Part shown: positions 24,825 through 37,208 of the stretch, one piece after another | How the letters are laid out: the number at the start of each line of letters is the position of its first letter | How positions within the stretch are numbered: position 1 is the first letter of the stretch | Made by a program: the position numbers and the translations under genes | The notes under the pieces: generated by a model | Database searches by the model: none | Told to the model about the DNA's origin: nothing | Seen by the model: only the letters and a program-made list of their open reading frames with translations | Origin: Citrus sinensis | Taxonomy: Eukaryota > Streptophyta > Magnoliopsida > Sapindales > Rutaceae | Direction: 5' to 3' | Length of the DNA stretch: 64,000 nt | Assembly: GCF_022201045.2 (NCBI RefSeq) | Contig: NC_068559.1 | Span: 2,516,501-2,580,500 of the forward strand

Positions 24825-26398
24825 TGTTGGGAAAATATGCTCTTTAAAAGTATATGTGTTTATTTAATTATAATAAATAATTTTTCTGATTAATAAAATA
24901 AATGAGGTATTTTATTCAAATATCTTAATTACATTAATATTTTTATTAAAGTCCATTTAATCATATTATATGTATTTATGTGATCACCATGTGGATTCAC
25001 AGAAGACATAAATACAAGTTATCTTATGATTAAATAAATTTAGTTCGCAGTTGATAAATAAAGCTGGACACTTTATTTAGGTATAGACTGTAATAAATTC
25101 ATTGAATGATTTGTCTTAATCATGTATGAATTTATTAATGTAGTACGACTACATTGAATATGATCACATATGAGATTTAATTAACTTTGTAATAACTGTC
25201 AGATTTATTAAATCTCATAGGCATTGATTTTACTGTAATCTTAATCTTGAGTTAATTATGATTTCATGATTATAATTGTTATTCCATTTGAGTTACCAAT
25301 GGATCTTGACACATACATGTAGTCAAGATTACCCGGTATCTTGATGGGAGCAATTATGAGATTGGAGTTATAGATTGACAATATAGAATTTGTACAACAC
25401 ATCTCTTGATGGATTTTCAGCACTTGATCATAGAATTCTCTTGCCAGAGTGTGTCAACATATTTAGTATGTTGAAAATGATCATTAGAGAAAACCAGTAA
25501 GAATCAAGAAACAAGATGTAATTAAATTGATTGGACAGTTGATATATCGATTTAATTAATGATGTGGTACAAAGGATTGTGCAGTAAAGAAATCAATGTG
25601 GCTTGGGACGAATTATTATTCGAACATACAACTATAGAGGTCAGTTCCAAACTTTTAGAGGAGTAGATTTGGAATTAAATAATTGGGCTAGTTTAATTAC
25701 ATGCCTAATTATTATAGCCACTATTGTATGTTCCCAAATGATCATCGGGTTAGCTCATTTAATTGACTGCAGCACTAATGGATTAATAAGCAAGATAACT
25801 AGCTTTTTGGGTAAAAAGTCTAAATATATCATTTAGTGGGAGGCTCCATTTAACATGCTTATGTGTAAGGGGCTTTATGTTATTTTACAAGATGGGCCCC
25901 CTATAGAAAAAGCAAGTAGCATGACTTTTATTTTCTATTATTTGGAGCCTATGATTTTCATTAAAAGGAGATATAAAGACTTATTTTCTCTAAAAAAAGA
26001 AAGAGGGCATCCACTTTATACAGATCAGAGAAAAAGATTTTTCTCTCTATTGTTGAGAGAAAAATTTTCTCGTACTAGTTGCTTTAGTGGTGATAAAGGC
26101 ACCCACACGTCAAGTGCAGATCAAACCTGAGTCATAACCTGGAAGATCATTGGTGACAGTTTGTGATCTAACAAGCGTGGTGGTGACGAATCGTGATCTA
26201 ACAAGCGTGGTGGTGATGAATCGTGATCTAACAGAAGTGGTGGTGACGGATCGTGATCTGGGAGCCTAAATTATTTCAGGGGAAAAAGCCAAATCGGATT
26301 TTCAAGGTACGATTTCTAAATTACAAATTCTTATATATTGTATGAGAGCGATCTTAAAAGGTTTTATAAAAATTTAAAAAACTAATTTTTCTCCAACA
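24825..26398 (+). repeat. Left LTR of the Copia-type element
   Basis: 1,574 bp, starting TG and ending CA, next to the primer-binding site. It includes a three-copy 30-bp tandem repeat (26163-26252, unit beginning GTGATCTAACAAGCGTGG). Its central portion recurs in the partial right LTR. Confidence 0.85.
26163..26252. repeat. 30-bp tandem repeat, three copies, inside the LTR
   Basis: Three consecutive 30-bp units starting GTGATCTAACA, containing GTGGTGGTGA and ending ATC, with only a few substitutions between them, then the beginning of a fourth (GTGATCT). It lies near the 3' end of the LTR, in the part likely transcribed as leader. Confidence 0.9.
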
Positions 26399-29300
26399 AT
26401 TGGTATCAGAGCCATCTCATATTAATATCTAAGAATTTCGTATGAAATCAATCTTGATATTTATGTATTAGAGTGGCACAATTTATTCAATTATATATTA
26501 TTTGTTTAATATATGAATAAATTATGTTTTGATTTGTCTTAATTCATAGTTAGATTTTTCACTGTATTTTTTCTTTAGATCTGTAACAAGAGGGGTGATT
26601 TTTTATCACCAGATTTTCCTCTTGATTTATTTTACTGTTATAGATTTTTTGTAAGCCAAAATTGGCCTAGGAAATTTGTAAATCGCTGGAGAATTATCAT
26701 GCGACGAATGATCAGAGAATGAAGGCTGGAAATTTCAGCAGCAACCTACGGTGCACGCTGCACGCGCAGCGGTCAGCAGCTCACGCTGCCAGCAAGCGCT
26801 GGACACGCAGCAGCTGCAGCCCTCGCGAACAGCAGATGCAACGCGCGGTCAACAGTGCTACCAGCAACTAGAGCGCGCGCGCGGGGGATGGAAAATTGCA
26901 GGCGGTTGCTGCTAGCGGCGAATGTCGTTTGGTAGCTTTCCCGTGCAGCGACGATGGTCAAATCGACGTTAGAGATGCGTGAACAGTGGCTGCCCTTTGT
27001 GGTGATGGTGGGTGGAGAGAGAAAAAGTTGGATTTAGGGTTTCAATGATTTTTATCATTGAGGTCCCTATATTTCTATAATTTTTCTCTTTGGACTGACA
27101 AGTTTTAATTTTTTACATTTAAGTTCAAAAATAATTTTAGGCTTAATGAATCCTAGTTTTAGGCCCAATTAAAATTGAGATTAATGGATTAAGATGTATA
27201 GATAAAATTGAACACATTAAATTTATTTTTGGTCCAAAATTTTATTTTAATAAAATAATTTAATTATTTATTTATTTCCTTTAAAATTAAAGTTGGACCA
27301 ATAATAAATTTAAAAGCCAAATTTCCCCTAGTCCATTAACAAAGACAAGCTTATGGAAGATGGACATTGACAAGAAGCCCAATGAAGATTAGGCTTAGGG
27401 TTAATGTATTTTTCCATTTTAGGAAATCTATGAATTAAGATTATTTAATTATTTTTCTATATGCTATGTTTTGGATGATAACATGCCATGATAACATGTC
27501 ATATAGAATATATAGTGTCGCTCTATGCATAATGGTACATGTCATTCATTAATTATGAATCTCATTATATTGTTTGAAATTTGCATATGCTTAATAATAT
27601 TGGATATCATCTAAATAATATTATAGGAAGCATGCAATTAACAATATGTATGTTTTAAAAGAAAAAAAATCAATTTTAAAATATTGAGTGGGAGAGGGAA
27701 AATTCAAGATAATTTTCCCACAGGCTCCATTGTTAGTTCAATAATAAAATTATATATATACCTCGACTTTATGATACGGTGATGCTCCATTCGGAGGGTA
27801 TATATATTAGATATTTTATTTGATGAAATTCTTCAAAGATAAAATTAAAATATTTTTCAATCGATTGTTCACCCAAACGGTGACTATTGTATGAAAAATA
27901 CGTAGATTGAAACAATGGTTATACACTCAACTAATATTTGTTATTAACCTTCCCAACGAAGCTCTGTTAACAAATTTAGGCCCAAAAGGATAACGATAAT
28001 TATTTATCATGTGTCTACATGAAAGTAAATAATCCAATGAGTAATTGAGTCTAGTAAGTGTAGACATGACTTCCCCAACGGATAGCTTGTCAAAGCGGTA
28101 CTAGATTATCGTTACAATAAATTAAAATGCATTTATGGTTTTATGCATTTTTGTCATTTATTGTGAATATTATTTCAAATTATTTATGCAAGGATGTTTT
28201 ATTTTTCAGAAAATGTCTTCCCTGAGCCCACTTACTATTATTCTGAGTCAAAACAAACTCACTGGAGAGAACTATATAGATTGGAAAAGAAATATATTCA
28301 TTGTCCTGACTGCTGAAAATTATAAATATGTCTTAACCCAATCATACCCTCAAGTTCCAGCGGATGATGCTGATAGAAATCAGAGGAGATTTTATGAAAA
28401 ATGGCAAAAGGCCAATGAAATGGCAAAATGCTACATTTTAGCCTCGATTTCTAATATTCTGTAAACCAAACATCAGAACTTGGAGACTGCCACTGAAATA
28501 ATGAATAGTCTCCAACAAATGTTCGGGCAGAGTACTCGCTCCGCGAGACAAGCAGCGCTGAAAGGAATTATGAACAATAAAATGGGGAGGGGCACAAGAG
28601 TTTGTGATCATGTCCTCAAAATGATGGACTATTTGAATGAGGCTGAGATTCAATGAGCACAAATCGATGATAACTCAAAGATTGACATGGTGCTAGAATC
28701 TCTGCCAGAAACATTCAAGGAGTTTAAGGTCAATTATAACATGAACAAAAGAAACATGACTTTAACTGAATTGATGAACGAACTCCATTCTGCTAAAGAG
28801 ATCTATTGTGCTGAGAAATCTCTGAGAAGCATAAATATTGCTCAAAAAGGTTCTTCTTCTAGACCTAAGCCGAAAAGCAAAGGTAAGAAGAAAGCTGGGA
28901 AAAAGAGACCGTCTATCAAGCAAAATGGCAAGCTGAAAGGCAAATGCTTCAAGTGTGGACAGAAAGGTCACTGGAAAAAGGATTGCCCTAAGATTGTGAA
29001 ATCAGGTATGAGAAATCTTTTTGTAATTGAGGTCTGTTTAGTTCAGAATCCTATTGACACTTGGGTGTTGGATTCAGGAGCAATTAATCATATTTGTAAT
29101 TCACTTTTTATTTGTTTGAGGAAGCTAGGAAAATAAGTGAAGGAAGCGTCAAGTTGCAGTTAGGGACAGGACAGTTCGTGCCAGCAGTAAAGACTGGATA
29201 TGTTTTATTATCTTTTAATAATGAGACTTTAGTTTTGAATAATTGTCTTTATATTCCAGACATTAAGAGGAATTTAATTTCAGTAGCTTGTTTGTCAAAG

Positions 29301-29640
29301 CAAATGTACATTGTAAATTTTGGATCCTCTGTTTCTATTTTTTATAATAAAAGACTTATTTGGTCTGGTACATTGGAAGATAATTTATATCATTTAAATC
29401 CAATGATCCATTCTATGCATGACACAGTGATCAATAATGATGAGCATACACATTTATCTAAGAAAAGAAATATTTCTTCCAACTAATGTTACCTCTGGCA
29501 TTTACGTTTGGGTCATATCAACCAAAATAGGATACAGAGAATGATCAAAGATGGGCTTTTGGGTCTATTAGAAAATGAATCATTGCCACTCTGTGAATCC
29601 TGTTTAGAAGAAAAAATGACCAAACTGACATTCTCGGCTA

Positions 29641-31275
29641 AAGTTGGGCACTTTATTTAGGTATAGACTGTAATAAATTCATTGAATGATTTGTCTTAAT
29701 CATGTATGAATTTATTGATGTAGTACGACTACATTGAATAGGATCACATATGAGATTTAATTAACTTTGTAATAACTGTTAGACTTATTAAATCTCATAG
29801 GCATTGATTTTACTGTAATCTTAATCTTGAGTTAATTATAATTTCATGACTATAATTGTTATTCCATTTGAGTTACCAATGGGCACGACACATACATGTA
29901 GTCAAGATTACCCGGTATCTTGGTGGGAGCAATTATGAGTTTGGAGTTATATATTGACAATATAGAATTTGTACAACACATCTCTTGATGAGTTTTCAGC
30001 ACTGGATCATAGAATTCTCTGGCCAGAGTGTGTCAACATATTTAGTATGTTGAAAATGATCATTAGAGAAAACCAATAAGAATCAACGAACAAGATGTAA
30101 TTAAATTGATTGGACAATTGATATATCGATTTAATTAATGATGTGGTACAAAAGATTGTGCAGTAAAGAAATGAATGTAGTTTGGGATGAATTATTATTC
30201 GAACATACAGTTATGGAGGTCAGTTCCAATCTTTTAGTGGAGTAGATTTGGAATTAAATAATTGAGCTAGTTTAATTACAGGCCTAATTATTATAGTCAC
30301 TATTGTATGTTCCCAAATGATCACCGAGTTAGCTCATTTAATTGACTGCACCATTACTGGATTAATAAGTAAGATAAGTATCTATTTGGGTAAAAAGTCT
30401 AAATATATCATTTAGTGGGAGGCTCTATTTAATATGCTTATGTATAAGAGGTTTTATGTTATTTTACAAGATGGGCTCTCTATAGAAAAAGCAAGTAAAG
30501 TGACTTTTATTTTCTATTATTTGGAGTCTAGATTATTTAGAGTCTAGGGTTTTCACTAAAAGGAGATATAAAGACTTAGGTGGCGTTTGTTTTTTTGTCT
30601 GAAATCTAAATAGACCTGAATTAGTCTGAATTCTGAATAGATCTGAATGTCTGAATCTGAATAATATGTTTGTTTTTTCGTCTGAATCTCGAAAAATAAG
30701 TATTAAGTTGTTTGTTTTTTTTCAACTTAAAAAGTTGAAAATATGTACTTTTACATTTGTATCCTTATTAAATTTGAATGTCAAATAAATAATATATTAA
30801 ATACCACAATATTTTAATATTTATAAGTAAAACTATATTCAAGTGAATACATAATTATTTTAGAATTTTAATATATAAAATACCATAAATTTCAAATTTT
30901 ATAGTATATAATATAAGAAAGAAAAACAGGGATATTTTTATGTGGAGTAAATATCTACGGGTGAGTTTTGGCCTTTTGGGATAGACATGAAAAATAAATT
31001 ATAAAACAGGGATATTTTTGACATTAGCAAATAATTGACTTAATTCAGATTTCTCCATTAAATAAAAAGCCAAAAATATTAACTTATTTTATTAAGTCAA
31101 AATTATCTAAAAAGTCTCGTTAAGTTATAAAAACAAACATCTCTAATTAACTTAATTAATTAAGTTAAGTCACTTTAAGTCATTAAGTTAAAAAACAAAC
31201 GCCACCTTATTTTCTCTAGAAAAAGAAAGAGGACAGCCACTTTTTACAGATGAAAAAAAATTTTCTCTCTATTGT
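29641..31275 (+). repeat. Partial right LTR of the Copia-type element
   Basis: Matches the left LTR from about 25062 to 26065, with a MITE of 628 bp inserted in it. Both outer portions of the LTR are missing. A gene fragment unrelated to the element follows. Confidence 0.85.
30579..31206. mobile_element. PIF/Harbinger (Tourist-like) MITE nested in the Copia LTR
   Basis: 628 bp bounded by a 17-bp perfect terminal inverted repeat, GGTGGCGTTTGTTTTTT, with the 3-bp target duplication TTA at 30576-30578 and 31207-31209. The uninterrupted target, GACTTATTTTC, is preserved in the left LTR near 25980, which proves the insertion and its borders. TTA duplications and a G-rich TIR with GTTTGTTT are marks of Harbinger/Tourist elements. 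There is no coding sequence. It inserted after the Copia element. Confidence 0.92.
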
Positions 31276-31317
31276 TGATCTCTCTCTAAGAATCTGTTTT
31301 AGTTGCCAAAATTCTCT

Positions 31318-31637
31318 ATCTGCAGTCACTATCAGGATCACAACAATGCCTTCTGGAAGAAGCTATAGTGGCACAGACAACCTTATAGTCATTAATGTGT
31401 GAATCATAACCGAAGCCCCGGATACGTACATCCCCGATTAAATTTATTACTAAATCAGGTAGTTTCTGACAGATCCCAGTAGATGGGTTCCATAAAAATA
31501 ATTTCCTGTTATTTGTTTGTTATCATTAATTTTAAGAGCCTCACCTACCAAACCGTTGCAGGAACCTTCAATCTCAATGCTGCTAATATTAATAATTTCA
31601 TCACGTGATGGAGGAAAATCAAGGTTTGTCAACGCTG
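31318..31637 (-). pseudogene. F-box-associated (kelch/CPR1-type) gene fragment
   Basis: The minus strand carries a piece of an F-box-associated domain: LTNLDFPPSRDEIINI, then IEGSCNGLVG and INDNKQ. After a shift of frame it continues with LWNPSTGICQKLPDLV and GFGYDSHINDYKVVCAT. GSCNGLV, LWNPSTG and GFGYDSxxxDYKVV are the standard motifs of this domain in plant F-box proteins, in the right order. The frame changes between KQ and LWNP, both ends are missing and there is no F-box. It is a decayed fragment caught between the partial Copia LTR and the left edge of duplication unit B. Confidence 0.8.
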
Positions 31638-31965
31638 CTATTTTCTTTTAAACTTATTTTTCAAAAAATAGTGTTGTAATGTTTATTGAGAAACGTAGGA
31701 AACAGGGCAGAAAAACCTCATTAGCTTCCAAACAAGGGCAATCTTTCTTACACGCACAACATTGATAGTCGGCTTTGTGTTTTGCGGTTGGAAATGAAAT
31801 TTGATAAGTAATTAATATCTTGACTCGTTTCTCTATAACTAATATCCTAATTAAGCAACTGTATAACCATTACCTGTAATTAATTCAGCTCTTCATCCAC
31901 GTATATGCAGATAATTAGTCCTGTTGATTAGGTTAATTGTTGTTCATTAACCATGTCTCGAGTCA

Positions 31966-32928
31966 GAGATTTGTAGTAATTGTCATGTTTGCTATTATTA
32001 ATGAAGAGTTGAAAACTAATGTTGAATGAGCCCCCTTCGAAATAAAATAAATGCTAAACTGATCTGGAGTCCTCGCCTGCCATGTTTTACTTTTCATAAA
32101 GAATCATGCTTACGTTGTTTGCTATTTAATTTCTCTCAAGTTTATCAGACTCTTTGTACATTTAGGAGACGAAGAGCTCCTTTCGTTTCTTCTTTTTTTT
32201 GCCTCCTAACCATTTTCATCGCTTGATATTTTTTATGTGTGTTTAGAATTTTTTTTCCCAATTATCTAAAGATATTACATAAATGTTAAACGGTAAACCA
32301 AATGCTCCTAACTGAGATGTTACCAAGAAAATAAGAAATCTAGATAAATTTCTCTCTCTCCCGAACAAGAGCATTAAAAAATATTATTGCATTTTTGCTT
32401 TTTCCCCATTTTTAGAGATAATTTATACATTAGCTAATCTTTTTGTTTATTAGATATTCATAATCATCTGATCTTTTCATCATCTTGCATCATGATAGAG
32501 TCATTTTTATTCAGCAAATGCCGTTTCAACTTCGTAGCCCATGACCATGACAGCTGCAAAAATAAAAATATAGAGTTTCACAAATTGAGATTAACAAAAA
32601 AAGAGTAGAATTATATTATGTTAAAGTAAACTGAAAACAATCATGACAACTTGATGCGCCTAAATGACTAAATGTATATAAACTTATTATAGATATCGTG
32701 ACACACTTGATGTTTTTAAAATTATATCTCAATTCCAAAGTCAGAATCAAATTGTTTTACCAAGCATGTCCAAGTCACATATTTGAAGACAAGAAGTTTT
32801 GTCCCCACTCGCAAGCTACTGTTGCCAATCTCGCATCATCTTCTTTACAAGGCCACGCTCCTTACCTACTTTAGCAGTAATCAATCTTACCAAACTGTTC
32901 TCAAACTTTTGTATACAAAAAATATGTC
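31966..32928. other. Part of unit B absent from unit A
   Basis: About 960 bp lying between two stretches that are adjacent in unit A (MATGTCTCGAGTCA side and TATTTCATGTACCGCG side). No target duplication or inverted ends are evident, so deletion from A is at least as likely as insertion into B. On the minus strand near 32510-32556 there is an exon-like piece after TTTTTGCAG, but I do not recognise it. Confidence 0.5.
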
Positions 32929-33109
32929 GTCATATATTTCATGTACCGCGTGACCCTACACGCGAAGGCCAACTCATTGACATTCAGAAACACCAACAAG
33001 AAATTCAAGAGAATTTCTCCGAAACGCATAACCAGGACCCTATTTTCCACAAGATCTCTTGCTACCATTTTCCGGTTTAACAGAGAAATGAAAGTGGAAG
33101 GAAGCTAGC

Positions 33110-34821
33110 TGATAGGTCCCAATCAAAGCCGTAAATTATATAGTAACGATAGTATTTTCTCAGGGTGAGAAAAAGACCACAATAATTTTAATTGGATTCA
33201 GCCTCATTTAATTAATGACTATCAAAGAATTTAAATACAAAATAAATTAACAACCATTCCAAATTCCTAGATAATATCCCTAACAAATAGAACATTAACC
33301 GGTAGTTAATGATAACAAAATCGCCAAAGATTATTCAAAATAAAATAATCACGACTCAACCTAATTTTAAGCTAACAAGCTAGTGGACACGTAGTCAACA
33401 AACCGCACTCAATAACATCCCAAAGTCCTTGCCACAATAATAGCTTTGCATGCCCCACGCATGACCAATCTCTTGGCTTAACATTGCCCCCTCATTTGAC
33501 AGGAACCTTGTCCTCAAGGTTCACATTCACAAACCTCGTCTAAATTCCCATTTCATCCCTCCAAGAGTAGTAGGTGTGGACTCGTACACCAATGACCAAG
33601 TGTGAATTTCTCCTCACAATTAAAGCAAGTGTGAATTTTGTTGATGAAGAGAAATCAACAACTGATCGGTTGAAGCGTCTTGTGGTTCCCTTTGGCGCAT
33701 CAGCTGCTCAACTCTCATCCGGGCAAGGCTAATAGCTTCTTTCAATAATTTCGGCTTGAACATTCTAATGTCCTCAGCTAATTCAGGTTTGAGTCCTCCC
33801 ATGAATGTCCCTACCAAAGCCTTTTGTGTCCAACCTTGTACCCGATTTCCCAGCCGCTCAAATTCCTTTTGATAATCACGTAAGGAGCCCACTTGTTCAA
33901 CTTTTGACAATGCTTCATCAAAATCCTCACAATCAGTAGGACCAAATCTTGCCCACAGTTCATCATGAAAAATTTCCCATGTCACCTCCTTACCCTCTTC
34001 CTTATATGATCTCCGCAACCATTGCCACCATTGATTAGCCTCGCCTTCAAGGTGGAATGAGGCTAGAGATACTTTTTGCTCATTGTTGATACCCTGAAAT
34101 TCAAAAATATGATTAACACGATTAAACCATTCAGTTGGGTTGTCGTCGGAATACCGTAGAAATTCAAGTTTTGCCATCTTGAATGAAAAGTTTTGTCGCC
34201 CCCCTTCATGCTCCTTACAATTTGGGCGTGATAAGCCACTTTGATCATGGGCGATTTGAATTGATGCTCCTTTGGATGCCATAATTGTTTCCGTTAACTT
34301 GTTGAGTGTTTCTGCCAAGTGGTGTAGCCTGTCATTTATTCCAAGCTCCATTCGGTTCATGCCATCCTGCAAACTGCCAAGTCCAGCTTCCAAGAGCTCA
34401 ATTCTCTCTTTGTTAGTTGCCATGGATAACGTAGCTCTGATACCAATTGATAGGTCCCAATCAAAGCTGTAAATTATATAGTAACGATAGTATTTTCTCA
34501 GGGTGAGAAAAAGACCACAATAATTTTAATTGGATTTAGCCTCATTTAATTAATAACTATCAAAGAATTTAAATACAAAATAAATTAACAACCATTCCTA
34601 ATTCCTAGATAATATCCCTAACAAATAGAACATTAACCGGTAGTTAATGACAACAAAATCGCCAAAGATTATTCAAAATAAAATAATCACGACTCAACCT
34701 AATTTTAAGCTAACAAGCTAGTGGACACGTAGTCAACAAACTGCACTCAATAACATCCCAAAGTCCTTGCCACAATAATAGCTTTGCATGCCCCACGCAT
34801 GACCAATCTCTTGGCTTAATA
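33110..34821 (-). mobile_element. Short gag-only LTR retroelement (fossil, not whole)
   Basis: Two direct repeats of 374 bp, 33110-33483 and 34448-34821, are the LTRs. Read on the minus strand, a primer-binding site (TTGGTATCAGAGC, 34434-34447) follows the right LTR. A purine-rich tract (GAGGGGGCAA, just right of 33483) precedes the left one. The only protein part is a retrotransposon gag (33620-34423, minus) with the usual gag core (WFNRVNHIFEFQGI, GEANQWWQWLRR). No pol is present, so this is a non-autonomous element of the gag-bearing, Gypsy-like kind. The LTRs differ at about 6 sites in 374 by eye, roughly half a million to one million years at commonly used plant rates. No target duplication is visible. 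Confidence 0.85.
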
Positions 34822-35017
34822 ATCTTATTCAACGGGGTTCCCACGAAATTTCTCATTATCAACCCAATTATTTTCCAACGAAAAGGAGAAGAAAATACAG
34901 TACGATTTGAATAACCATAGCTATAGACATATAAGATGAGCCTTGGCCTCTAATGCCTGCCATTATATATATATATATACACTATACAGTTCCCTTTTGT
35001 TCTTTATTAATTTTATT

Positions 35018-35922
35018 ATGGGGCAAGTATCTTCCAATTTCTCATCTTCCTCTGGATTAAGGTTTTTTTTTTTTTTTTTGTACATGTCCTTTTATATATT
35101 AATTTATACATATATGAAAATCTCGACCCTAGAATTTTTTTTTTAAATTTTAATCTATGACTTAATGTTGTGTCTTAAATCAGGTCTCGGTTTACAGGTA
35201 GAAGAAAGACTCATCCTATCCACCGTCACAAGCTGGAGCTGAAAAGCTACAAAAAACCCTACAATTGCGATGGCTGCAAGGAGTTAGGGTTTGGGGCACG
35301 CTACAGATGTGACAAGTGCAACTTTGATCTTCACCAAGATTGCATGCTCGCAGCCCCCATCGCTCACCACGACTTCTTCAAAAACTCCACCTTCAAAATC
35401 TTCCATCAACCTCAGGACTTCCAAAGATACTGCTACGCTTGTGGAAAACCTGTTCGAGGTTTCCACTACCATTGCGAAAAAGAAGGGTGGGATCTTCATC
35501 CCTGTTGCCGAAATCTTCCGAATAATTTGCCTATTGAAAATATTAAGTTTAAGCTTCGCAATAAGGTGTCATCAAAGTGCATATGGTGCAAGAAGAAGAA
35601 TCTTGAAGGCACTGTGTCCGGCATCAGGGGCTGGTCCTATGTATCCGAATGTAAAGAGTATCATTTTCATGTCCATTGCGCGATGGACATGGTAATAGAT
35701 GGATGGAGGAACGGTGCTTTCAATAATCAAGATGGCAATAGTTTGGCGGCTTTGGAGAACTTGGAGCTTCCTGTTCTGCGCCAACACTTGAGTGGCAATC
35801 GAAGGAGTAGTAGCAAATTTACGAAGGTAGTGAAGATTGTGTTCAAAACTATTGTGGGTATTCTTCTGGGTGACCCAACAGTAGTTCTCACGGGGCTTCT
35901 TGTCGACGTGGTCGCAAACTGA
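35018..35922 (+). CDS. DC1-domain (C1-like zinc finger) protein, copy B
   Basis: Exons 35018-35061 and 35184-35922 join in frame (AG then GTCTCGG) to 260 residues. It is the paralogue of copy A at 22.5 kb and keeps the Met-Gly-Gln-x-Ser-Ser start, the CDGCKELGFGARYRCDKC module, CYACGKPVRGFHYHCEKEG with LHPCC and the basic/hydrophobic tail. Differences: the first exon is shorter, with the RDDQFIAHAKTI-type segment missing, and about eight residues holding three cysteines and one histidine (KCSHYCQDC region of copy A) are deleted just before the second module. Each change keeps the frame, so the gene can still encode a protein. A start at 35344 would cut off the first module and is unlikely. 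Confidence 0.8.
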
Positions 35923-37208
35923 TACTAGGGTTTGTGTACAAATTAACAGCCAAGCTTCGTTATGATGTTACATATTGTGTGCTTGATGTCTGGTAATTTC
36001 CTTACAAGTTTTAGTTTAATTAAGTCGTGCATACCGCGTATCACCGTCACTTGTAGAAAAAAACGGAGCCTACATATGTGTGTGGGATTTTTCCATGGAA
36101 TTCTACACTTGTACTTCAAAGAAATTGTAATACGTCTTTTTGGGTTTATTGTATTTGGTAGAAATTAAGAAACATTTTCGGTGGGATTGGTGCAATATTT
36201 CCTTTTTTGATCATTCACTGCTTGCCATATTTATTTTTCAATCAATCATGAAAATATTTATAAATACATGGTAAAAATTGAATGAAAAAAAATAATGTTT
36301 AGAGATATTATCGAATCTTTAATCTGCTTCCTTAGTTAGTCCGTTTTTCACAAACAAAGATGGGAGAAAATTGCCTAAAATTTTATGTAAATTTATATAA
36401 CAAGAAAATATGCGTGCACCATGCTTAATATATCCTGAACTTGTGAGGAATGAGCACCGGGCGTCGTGGCTTGATGTTTATTTGCAAACTACTTCTAAAT
36501 TTACTCAAGAAGGCAAGAATCATATACAAATAATGGTGTATAAATTGTAAACGCATTGATTTTTTGTTTCTCTCCATCATCTAACCACCTATTTCATACA
36601 ACACTAATTCTTACGCAGTCAAAAGAGGAACCGGGATTTTGGTTCAACAGGGTCAAAATAAACATACTACTGAGTTGATGAGGCCAATACAAAAAATATG
36701 TAAACTGAGGGTGGCAAACATAAAATTTGTATAAGGCGCCTTCTGCCTCGTTTGCCCTGGAATTTCTTTTCAACCTGGGGAATGTGATGGACCCAGTTTA
36801 TATCAGAAGGTTTGGGCCTACTAACTCTTTTCTAATGGGCTAGACCCAATTTACTCATTTTTTAAACATTTGCGAATGTACCAAATACAAATATCAAATC
36901 TACTCTGACACCTGAAAAACAAAAAAGAAAAAAAATCTACTCTGACCCAAAAGAGGGGGGGGGGGGGGGGGAATCAGGGGTTACTATTCATAAAAAATAT
37001 TGGTATAAGGGCAATTCCAACCTTCTAGGACAATTAATTCAGTGCTCAGAGAATAAATAAAAGCTTCAAACATAAACACCAACATGTAAATTTGATCACG
37101 ATAATTAGCAAAATATACAATCACAAAAGAAAAAGAAAAACATCATCAAGCTAGCTCTTCAAATTAACAACAATACAGCTAAAGAGAACCTCAAATGATG
37201 ACATTAAT
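35923..37208. other. 3' flank of DC1 copy B
   Basis: AT-rich DNA matching 23477-24765 of unit A. A run of about 16 G lies at 36956-36971, where unit A has only GTGGGGGG. No gene seen. Confidence 0.6.

Larger units (their letters stand above)
24825..31275 (+). mobile_element. Broken Copia-type LTR retrotransposon (fossil)
   Basis: Left LTR 24825-26398, starting TGTTGGGAAAATATG and ending CTCCAACA, is followed at 26401 by a tRNA-Met-type primer-binding site (TGGTATCAGAGCC). The interior holds a leader of about 1.8 kb and recognisable gag (UBN2-type, zinc knuckle CFKCGQKGHWKKDC), protease and pre-integrase parts between about 28213 and 29640. The order is that of Ty1/Copia. The rest of pol is absent: the interior joins directly to a partial right LTR at about 29641. 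The element is not whole, with several breaks. The LTR copies differ by a few percent by eye, suggesting an insertion a few million years old at most. It sits exactly between duplication units A and B. Confidence 0.85.

Noticed and set aside
26773-26961. Ala/Arg-rich open frame in GC-rich DNA
   Set aside because: It falls in the untranslated leader of the Copia element. The GC-rich stretch is made of CAGCAG/GCGC words and has no domain.
28213-29640. Gag/protease frames of the Copia element as host genes
   Set aside because: They lie between an LTR with a primer-binding site and a partial second LTR and carry retroelement domains; they belong to the fossil element.
36956-36971. Run of about 16 G as a possible G-quadruplex
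   Set aside because: Unit A has a shorter G run at the same place, so this is probably homopolymer slippage or a sequencing artefact, with no gene nearby to regulate.
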